Shown here piece by piece: positions 57,401 through 64,000 of a DNA stretch of 64,000 bases (position 1 is the first letter of the stretch; every line of letters begins with the position of its first letter). The position numbers were made by a program, and so were the translations under genes. This DNA comes from Liolophura sinensis (lineage: Eukaryota > Mollusca > Polyplacophora > Chitonida > Chitonidae), in the NCBI RefSeq assembly GCF_032854445.1, contig NW_027017982.1:62001-126000 (forward strand), given 5' to 3'. The notes beneath the pieces are model-generated. The model had not been told where the DNA came from, did not search any database, and was given only the letters and a program-made list of their open reading frames with translations.

Positions 57401-57905
57401 GTTCCTCTGGATCATCATTTCTAGGAGAGTAGTGGTGTTTAAATAAGCAGTGCTCAGTAGTGGTTAGCGCCATGGTCAACGGTGCCAAGTACTTACCATA
57501 GCAGTTGTATAGCCAGCACCTAGCACTGCTAAGCGCCTGTTCAACAAATGGGTCGGTGGCGAGCTGTGCCATGAGCATTGGTCGATTCTCGGGTGGGATT
57601 GGTAGGAGCCAGCTGGCTGCCCTTACATATGATCTCAAGAATATACCTCCGAGACCGTCAACCATCCGCACACCGAGCTTAGCCTCGTACCTGGAGTGCT
57701 GCCTTTCAACGTCTTCGTCGCTCATGGCGTCGATCTCAGCGGCTGTAACGTCTTTTCCCAGATATCGCTTGACCTGCCCACCCACCGCAAGTGCGGCCAG
57801 CCTATCCCTGAGCTGGTGTGCATGTTTGCTGGGCTGTTGGCTGGGCTTCTCCTCCTCCTCCTCCTCTGCGCCCAGAATATCGTCTATAAGCTCGTCTGTA
57901 TCCAT
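57336..57905 (-). CDS. Conserved Polinton protein I, copy 2, intact
   Basis: 189 residues, MDTDELIDDILGAEEEEEEK at the start, then RLAALAVGGQVKRYLGKDVT, EIDAMSDEDVERQHSRY, GLGGIFLRSYVRAASWLLPI, and a tail NESVRPEGSGGVDSGFYE. A Glu-rich N-terminus and two hydrophobic blocks. Unknown function. It overlaps J, and follows the ATPase by 25 bp. Confidence 0.65.
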   Translation of the reverse strand: MDTDELIDDILGAEEEEEEKPSQQPSKHAHQLRDRLAALAVGGQVKRYLGKDVTAAEIDAMSDEDVERQHSRYEAKLGVRMVDGLGGIFLRSYVRAASWLLPIPPENRPMLMAQLATDPFVEQALSSARCWLYNCYGKYLAPLTMALTTTEHCLFKHHYSPRNDDPEEHEYNESVRPEGSGGVDSGFYE

Positions 57906-57930
57906 TATTAATATGTAGGGGCGACTACGT

Positions 57931-58543
57931 CTAATATATAATCTTAGATGTGGCGGACGTATCAGTCATTAGCAGGAGCTTAGAATGCGGATTGTTCTTG
58001 AGCTTCTGTCGAACCTCTGCCTTTTCGCTCTCGGCCTCGATGATGTGGTTCTCCTCCAGGCATTCGTTGAACGAGTGTCGATCTTTGCAGTGGAATAAAG
58101 CCACCCAACTTGTCTGCTCGCAAAAGTCTTAGAGGACGGCGTTGTATTTCTGAGTGAGGACCCAGACGCTTTGTTTTGCATGACGGCCCGAGAAAGCCAT
58201 GAATGACAGCTTTTTTGTTTCTTCTTCATCGCCTCTAACGCGCTACAATCATCGATGATGTATAGGGTGGGCTCCCCCTGGAGCAATCTGTAGAAAGCAC
58301 TCAGGCAGTCGTTGAGCCGCTCGCCGGGATCAAAACAATAGACCTCAGGGTCAGACAGTATCCATCGCCGCCGGTACGCCTTGTTATGCTTAAGAGTGGG
58401 GCACAGGTCCACAATGTGATGAAAGAAACCGCGGAAAGGCCCCTCAAGCAGGTCCACACGAAGACTGTTTTGCCGCAGTTCGTCTGCCCACAGATAATCG
58501 CGCAGTGGGCGTCATCAATAAAGCGCAATAACGAATCTACCAT
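57931..58543 (-). pseudogene. FtsK/HerA-type packaging ATPase, copy 2, broken
   Basis: From the ATG at 58543 (MVDSLLRFIDD). Walker A GQTNCGKT; a shift soon after, near 58455; then LRGLSAV-type sequence out of frame and LLEGPFRGFFHHIVDLCPT in frame. Walker B is TLYIIDDC. Another stop and shift occur near 58130-58060. The end (stop 57931-57933) is extended by a few residues compared with copy 1. The position where copy 1 has TAG is a Glu codon here (DPEVYCFDP). Confidence 0.86.
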
Positions 58544-59768
58544 TCTCGATGTGGAACTTTGTGTCCATGATCACATAGAGATATACGTTCAACACGCCGG
58601 GCTCCTCTCTCTCTTTTGTCACCTGTATCGTAATCCCCTCGCTGGCGTTCAGAACGAGCTCGTTATCGTCGCTTGGCCGAAGGTCAAGCCAGAAGGCGTG
58701 CTTGTGCGTCAAAGAACTCTTCCAGGGAGACGTCTGCCAGGCCTAAGTCTTTAACGACCCTGGCCACCTCAGGGTCCCGCTGGCGAAGAACCTCTGGACC
58801 TCGCCCCACTGCTGGTACGCCCGCATGCCCTGGCTGTACAGCTGATTGGTGACAACTTCTATTGTGACTTCTACTTTTGTGGTCTTCGGGTTGTAGAAGG
58901 ATTCCGACCTCCTATTCCACGGGGTTCCTTTAGTCTCGAACAGCATGAGGATGCCCTTCATTGCTCTCGCGGGCGTGTTCAGGTTTATGTTCCAGAGAGT
59001 ATCAGACTTGTCCTTCACAAACTTTCGGTGGCGGAGGACGCGATCATACAGAATGGAGACGCCCCCGGCAAACTGGGTGCGGATCTGTCTAGCGAGCTCC
59101 TCTTCGTTGACCATATCGAACTCCAGGCTGATGTTGTCGATGGTGAAAGTCGCGTCGGCATCGTCTGTTGCCTGGATGACCCGACTGTAATCGTTGAACG
59201 TCAGTTCGTACTCCAGTCGGTCGGCCAAGGCACTCTGGTAGAATGGCATGTGGCTATCTAGAAGCTCAAAGTCTAGCGGAATGTGGAACCGGGTGCCAAC
59301 GGCGCGAGCGATGGCTTTTTCTCCAGTATCGTCGTCACTTGCGTCCTCCGCTTCGTCTCAAAGTTTAAGCATGTTTTCGCTGCTGATGCCTTGGTAGGCC
59401 GCATTCCGCCGTTCGGTTTTGGTCAGCCATAAGTCGCCGAAGCAATGAAACACATCAGAGTCGTCGATGGACATTACCTCATTCCCGCTGATTCTGATCG
59501 TGGTTTTCTTGACTACTGCGCGTCCGAGGATTCCCGACCACTGTGGCGTTCGGGTCGGATGAATTGATCGTGATCGAGAAGGCCAAGGGCACGGTACCGG
59601 CACAATGACGTCATTTGCGCCGAGGTTGGCGAAGCGGACCAAGAGTTGTTGATTCTGGTCGATCGTACTCGGGTTGTTGGTGACGACCAAGGACTGCCGT
59701 ACACCTTGTACCCCCCGAGGCTTACGGAGTGTTCTGAAAGGGTTTAGCCTGAGTCAGTATGCATCCAT
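58515..59768 (-). pseudogene. Major capsid protein (double jelly-roll), copy 2, broken
   Basis: From the ATG at 59768 (MDAY followed by a stop). TLRKPRGVQGVRQSLVVTNN, NDVIVP, NLGRAVVKKTTIRISGNEV, DSDVFHCFGDLWLTKTERRN (absent or garbled in copy 1), then after breaks near 59600, 59355 and 59270 the core MPFYQSALADRLEYELTFND, YTIDNIS-type block (FTIDNISLEFD), ILYDRVLR and FYNPKTTKVEVTIE. Some 70 bp is missing near 58755 and 58650 relative to copy 1. Identification as hexon-like capsid protein is secure. Confidence 0.87.
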
Positions 59769-59812
59769 TGTGTGTATTGAAGGTATACCTTGCAATGTTC
59801 AAAACGAGGATT

Positions 59813-61120
59813 ATGGCAGATTTTGACTTTGATAATCCGGCCTTCCACGACGCCCAAGAGGACAACATCGACGACGAACAGACCCCTCTCCTTGCAGGTG
59901 ATGATGTTCCCGATCAACAAAGCCGGGGTGCGGCCGCCAAAAACCTTTAACAAGAGCTGACGCAGGCCGCCGTGAATGATTATTACGATGCCTTGGCGAA
60001 GGTGGATCCCAGCCTTACCCCGCTCTTTCGCGATTACACGAAGTTTAAGGTTGTCCAAGGGCGTCTGCGACTCGCGGCCCACCCCACACTGGACATCATT
60101 AACAAACGAACAGGTGAACCGCTAGCCCTCTCAACAGTCGCCAATAAAGGATTGGTTAATGTTGTTAGGGGGGAAAGGGGGCTGGGCTTTATAGACTGGA
60201 AAAGAAAAGAACAGACATCGTTGCATCCGGCAGCAGTCGCAGCCCTGGAGACAGCGAGTTCAGAATTCGGTGCAGCGGCCGGCGAGGCAGATACCATGGA
60301 GCTGGACGATTTAAGCCAACCAGCGAAAAAGGCCGCTGATGCTGTCCACACACTGGAAACAAGATTGACAGATAGTGAGGTCGGGCGGGCTCTTGAAACG
60401 ATAAACGACCCTCCCCTTCACAAGAGAGAACTTCTGGGGCTTGACAAGGCAGTGCGGACCTCGGAAGGCGAACACGCGAATAACCTCGCAAAGCTGTCAA
60501 TTCTCGATAAGGACATCGCAAAAGAAAAACGGAAGTTGGGTGAGGCCACTGATGAATTCTCCCGGAGCCGGATCGAAGACCAGATAAGGAATCTCGAGGA
60601 CGAGAGGGTGGCCCGGCTCGAAGCAGCCTCTTTAACGGCCGAAGCCCTGCGCATGCAAATACGCCGCATCAAGCAGACGGTCGATCACATCCTACACAAG
60701 GATACCAGTCTGGCCGAGCGCGTCCGCACCCACTTACGGGAGCAGGGAATAACCGTGGTCTCCATTCTCACGGCAATTGGGATGGCAATCTCGACACTGG
60801 GGCTAGCGAGAAAGTTGGCGCCGACTGGCGGGTCCGGCGGGGGCATCCAGCCAACACCACCTCCATCCGACGGGCGTGATCTTAAAGAATGGGTGAAAAA
60901 GCATCTCCAGTCCCTGGCGCGCGGCCTTGGCAAGCTGGCTGGGAAGGCTGCCGCTGCGATTCCGGGCATTATTGGCAGTATCGTGTCCTGGCTACTGAAC
61001 CTTCTCGGGAAAGCGGCTGGGTGGCTGGCCGATAATGTCTGGGCTCTAGTCGTCGCAGTAGGTGGCCTAATGCTCGTGGCTGTTCGCAAGTATTTAACGC
61101 ATAGTCCACAGCAGCAGTAA
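59813..61120 (+). pseudogene. Conserved Polinton protein F, copy 2, one stop
   Basis: 435 codons, starting MADFDFDNPAFHDAQEDN. One in-frame TAA at 59948-59950; after it the frame is open for 390 codons to 61120. Order: acidic N-terminus, LTPLFRDYTKFKVVQGRLRL, LDIINKRTGEPLALSTVANK, a long coiled coil (LDKDIAKEKRKLGEA, RIEDQIRNLEDERVARLEAA), VSILTAIGMAISTLGLA, a proline-rich linker, and an Ala/Gly-rich amphipathic C-terminus with a terminal hydrophobic span (VWALVVAVGGLMLVAV). This is the clearest view of the protein. It ends overlapping E by 27 bp tail to tail. Confidence 0.68.
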
Positions 61121-62377
61121 GCCGATAAAACCCCCAGTGACGACGATGGCTGTTTTCTCCGCATCGTGATTCTTTAGCTTTGGAAATAGGGGTTCTTGTT
61201 TACCTCCGGCGGCCGCAACATGCTGAACGCGCGCGGTGGGTGGTGGGACGCTTTCTTGTGGCTCAGCGATCCCGTGGGAAGGTGCGCGCTTGTGCAAAGT
61301 GGGCGGCACTTTAGCGTTCACACCGTCATTGGCGCCTAGCTTCTGGTCCTCTGTGGCCACGACGATTTTGTTGTTGTAGTTCGCCAAATGGCCGATCTGC
61401 AGAAGCATGTCGCTGGGGGCCATATATAGGCCTATGCCATACAGAATGTCTACAGCGCTCCTCGCATACTGTAGCACGTCCTGGTAGCGTTTGATAGCAG
61501 ACGGAAGGTCGATCGGAGAGGAAATAGCGTCTTCAACGTTCGCGGCAAACTGTTTTTGCACGTCGAAGGCTGTGCCCGTGCCTAGAATATGCGCCCTTGT
61601 TTGCGCTTGTGCGCCTAGAATAGCCCACACGTATGTCCGGATGGAATCGTTTGGGCGCTCTACGCCCGGCTGCGTGAATCCTTGGGATGTGTCGACAATG
61701 AACGCCGCCCAAGCCTCCTCGGCGTCCTCCTGGATGTAGTCAACGTGGAGCGCTGTAGGCTTTCTAGTGAACGACATCCTTCTCGGATCGAAGGTCCCAT
61801 CGCCAATGGGGCTGTAGCCCGTTCTCGTGACATAGTAATATGCCACTCCGAGGCCGTGATTCAACCCACTGCGTTTCCAGTCTGTGTGCTTATCTACCTG
61901 GAACTCCCTACAAATCCTCTCATAGGCCCTCTTGTCGTTGGGGTTTTCGAATGTCGCCCACGCTCTGTCTTTCGTCTCTTCCAAGACCCGCCTAACTTGG
62001 TAATACACATGGAACGTGTACAGGGCCCTTATTCGTTGGTCGGGGGCGAGAAGATGGTCTTTTGCAGAGACGCCACAGCCCGTGGTTGCGCACCAGATCG
62101 CGAAGTTCACTTGGTTCTGCCAGAATTGCATAGGATTGGTGTTCCAGGCCCAAACAATGTCATTGCTGGTTATATTTGGCAGCCGGTACTTGGCCAACAC
62201 ATCCGTGAACTGGACTGGAAAGGCCTTCTTTTCATCGATGTAGATGTCAAATCGCGCGAGCTGCTCTGTGTGGGTTTGGATACGATGAAATGCCCCGGCC
62301 TTGTAAGTGGCCTCTCTATTGAACCTGTAAGCCTCGCTGTTCATCGTGGCTAAAATGTTCATCACATTGTCTGACAT
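61094..62377 (-). CDS. Conserved Polinton protein E with tail anchor, copy 2, intact
   Basis: 427 residues from the ATG at 62377 (MSDNVMNILATMNSEAYRFN). Fully open. Blocks: RFDIYIDEKKAFPVQFTDVL, WNTNPMQFWQNQVNFAIWCA, TTGCGVSAKDHLLAPDQRIR, YYQVRRVLEE, SPIGDGTFDPRRMSFTRKPT, GFTQPGVERPND, IGLYMAPSDMLLQIGHLANY, a proline-rich linker and a C-terminal membrane span (AIVVTGGFIGLLLLW) ending TMR. No enzyme motif was seen. Position among capsid genes and the tail anchor favour a virion protein; inference. It is the only large gene of either copy without a break. Confidence 0.7.
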   Translation of the reverse strand: MSDNVMNILATMNSEAYRFNREATYKAGAFHRIQTHTEQLARFDIYIDEKKAFPVQFTDVLAKYRLPNITSNDIVWAWNTNPMQFWQNQVNFAIWCATTGCGVSAKDHLLAPDQRIRALYTFHVYYQVRRVLEETKDRAWATFENPNDKRAYERICREFQVDKHTDWKRSGLNHGLGVAYYYVTRTGYSPIGDGTFDPRRMSFTRKPTALHVDYIQEDAEEAWAAFIVDTSQGFTQPGVERPNDSIRTYVWAILGAQAQTRAHILGTGTAFDVQKQFAANVEDAISSPIDLPSAIKRYQDVLQYARSAVDILYGIGLYMAPSDMLLQIGHLANYNNKIVVATEDQKLGANDGVNAKVPPTLHKRAPSHGIAEPQESVPPPTARVQHVAAAGGKQEPLFPKLKNHDAEKTAIVVTGGFIGLLLLWTMR

Positions 62378-62382
62378 TCTAA

Positions 62383-62979
62383 ATGGGGCACAGCACACGC
62401 TGCCTCATGCCCTTAACAACCTCGACGCCTGCCTTAAAACCGCCCTTCGCGAGATAACATTCTATCCAGCCTAGGTGAATATCCCCACCGGAGTGGGCTT
62501 CTTGCTTGAGGGCAAACGTGTTGAAGTGCCGACGGGCTACTACAATGTCTGTACGCTGGACAAGGACATATTCCGCCCGCATGGGATTTCTCTGGGATTG
62601 AATGAAGCCACTGACCGCTTAGTCCTTACCCTCCCTAGAAATGTCTTCGTAATACTCCAAGAGCTTGACCCATCTTAGGGTTCTCCGACGGGATTGCGCC
62701 CATAGAGGGGACTATGGAGGGTGAAAATTTAACTAACTTGGTCACACACAAAGAAGTCTTCGTGCATTTGGATGAACTGAGCACCTTAGAAAACGTGAGA
62801 ATAACCTCAGATTTCGGTGGCGGTTCAACACTACTTCAGGCCATCGCCGTGACTGGTGAAGGGATAAACTGCGGGAAGTTTCATTTCCCAACCCACAGTA
62901 CAAAGCCTTGCGGGCCGACTAAATAACGCACTTGACCGTGGCACTTTTAGACAAAAACGGCAAGTATATCGCCTTCTGA
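62383..62979 (+). pseudogene. Conserved Polinton protein D, copy 2, broken and truncated
   Basis: It starts at the ATG at 62383 (MGHSTRCLMP), five bases from the start of E on the other strand, as in copy 1. A base is missing after CCC near 62412, and a TAG occurs near 62472. VEVPTGYYNVCTLDKDIF and KEVFVHLDEL survive. The C-terminus is cut by a deletion that joins it to the middle of gene C at about 62970. Confidence 0.5.
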
Positions 62980-63425
62980 GGTGATTGAAGAACAAAAACT
63001 CTCCTTAATTCGCTTTGAAGACCGCTTTGTTCTTGTAAGACGTGGCTTAGCACTATCTGCGGGCGAAGGTGTAGATTCCGCACTTCTTATAGGGCGAACA
63101 AGTATATCTTTGTCCATGCTAGAAATAAACCCTGGATCTATACTTATCTTCAACATCATACTTGGCGCGGCCTCTCAGCGCCGTGCCTCCTTGATTACCG
63201 GTGTGAGACTAAAGTGGCCTGCAGAGCACAATGGAAACGAGCTCAGACTTATGATCAAATTACCGGCCCAGGGCGACCCAGTCATCCGGAGCTCTCTCGA
63301 GGATATACGGGTCTTTGTAGGGAGCGATGCCAAACTCGATTACATCTATTTAGAGTCCGGTATAAAGCTTTCGTGTTAGTATTCCCGATGACGATTTAGA
63401 GCTTACCGACGTTGTTGATTCGTAG
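62972..63425 (+). pseudogene. Conserved Polinton protein C, copy 2, 5' deleted
   Basis: It lacks the N-terminal third. EEQKLSLIRFEDRFVL is followed by about 100 bp unlike copy 1, where some 200 bp is found, then LEINPGSIL, ELRLMIKLPAQGDPVIRSSL and YIYLESGIK in one frame. This shows that the two frames of copy 1 belong to one gene. The homologous end is at 63423-63425 after a late shift. Confidence 0.5.
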
Positions 63426-63435
63426 GACGGACAAT

Positions 63436-64000
63436 ATGGGACGACTGTACCCAGCGATCACGGATGAAGAGCCGACGGATGACCATCCCTTGACCCCGAC
63501 CGCGCCGATGGTGGAAAATCCCCCGGAGGGCGTGGCGCACGCCCATCACCTGCAGTATATCAACGAAATACAGAGGCAGCTTGAATCTGAGCGAGATCTC
63601 CGCCGGGCCCTGTACAAAAAGTACCGGCGCGGTGTCCTTAGCCGCCGAGGCCCTTGATTCGGCCATGCTTACGGCTGGTTTGGGACTAGGGGTTGCAGGC
63701 GTGGGACTACTCACAACAATAATTGCAGCCCCTGCTGTTCTGGCCATGGAAGCTGCGGCCCTAGCTTGCGGTGTCTCAAATATCGCCGGAAAATTCGTTA
63801 GCCGCCGACTTCACGCAAAGGCCAAGAAACATAACGATATACGGCTGTTGTCTAAGGCTAAACTTAACAGCATCCGTGCGCAGGTATCCACGGCATTATC
63901 TGATGGTGTTATTTCGGACGTAGAGTTCAAGCAAGTCGTTCAGGAGCTCAAGAACTACTCTGATCTGAAGCAGGAGATACGCGCTAAGTCTCGTAAGGCA
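63436..64000 (+). pseudogene. Polinton membrane-type protein B, copy 2, cut by window end
   Basis: From the ATG at 63436 (MGRLYPAITDEEPTDDHPLT). QLESERDLRRALYKKYRRGV is followed by a one-base shift near 63640, then GLGLGVAGVGLLTTIIAAP, AAALACG and SRRLHAKAKKHNDIRLLS, running off the window in VEFKQVVQELKNYSDLK. The single break shows the domain order better than copy 1. Confidence 0.6.

Larger units (their letters stand above)
51346..64000. mobile_element. Polinton/Maverick-type transposon, copy 2, cut by window end
   Basis: Same gene content and order as copy 1 but inverted, from the polymerase (51471) to gene B at the window edge; gene A and the far repeat should follow outside. The left end has a diverged inverted repeat and lacks most of the zinc-ribbon gene. 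Nucleotide similarity to copy 1 is high across genes, with separate deletions, so the two are related insertions of one family and not a tandem duplication of host DNA. Confidence 0.93.

Overview
This is a gene-poor, intron-rich, repeat-laden animal genome segment. Long (TA)n tracts, several tRNA-derived SINE copies, a decayed mariner-type transposon, a Penelope-like reverse-transcriptase fragment and widely spaced Ig/FN3 exons all point to a metazoan. The SINE types and the look of the receptor gene suggest a lophotrochozoan, probably a mollusc (bivalve), but the species cannot be fixed from the sequence alone.

Two copies of one large self-replicating DNA transposon of the Polinton/Maverick (adintovirus-like) class dominate the window. 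Copy 1 (10518-25434, 14.9 kb) is complete: it has 76-bp terminal inverted repeats that begin AG and end CT, flanked by a 5-bp direct repeat CAGCC. Copy 2 (51346 to beyond 64000) lies in the opposite orientation and is cut by the window edge. Both share one gene order: TIR - conserved protein A (+) - B, C, D (-) - E (+) - F (-) - major capsid protein (+) - packaging ATPase (+) - four small conserved proteins I, J, K, L (+) - retrovirus-like integrase (+) - protein-primed family B DNA polymerase (-) - small zinc-ribbon protein (-) - TIR (directions as in copy 1; copy 2 is mirrored and lacks most of the zinc-ribbon gene). The replication, integration and capsid/packaging cores are recognisable. 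No adenovirus-type maturation protease is. Most genes carry stops, frameshifts or deletions, but the damage differs between copies, so each copy shows what the other lost. Several small genes (K and L in both copies, I and E in copy 2) are still open.

The rest is mostly one host gene on the minus strand, assembled here from splice sites and reading phase. Four Ig exons (49.2, 41.8, 40.3 and 33.7 kb) are followed by one FN3 exon (32.3 kb), one transmembrane exon (30.9 kb) and a cytoplasmic tail spread over many tiny exons (30.1, 29.9, 29.3, 28.4, 27.9, 25.5, 9.2 and 5.2 kb, and perhaps a last exon at 3.9 kb). The layout Ig(n)-FN3-TM-tyrosine-rich tail resembles nephrin-type adhesion receptors. 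The tail exons carry separate tyrosine motifs (HYENV, HYENL, VYEKV, VYAVL and others), and a 25-nt plus 65-nt exon pair has been tandemly duplicated without breaking frame. Polinton copy 1 sits in an intron of this gene, its end about 40 bp past a splice donor.

The remaining intergenic and intronic DNA holds SINE fragments, a 46-bp minisatellite, two short tandem duplications, (TA)n arrays, one large perfect inverted repeat and a GC-rich block. No rRNA gene, functional tRNA gene or CRISPR array was seen.
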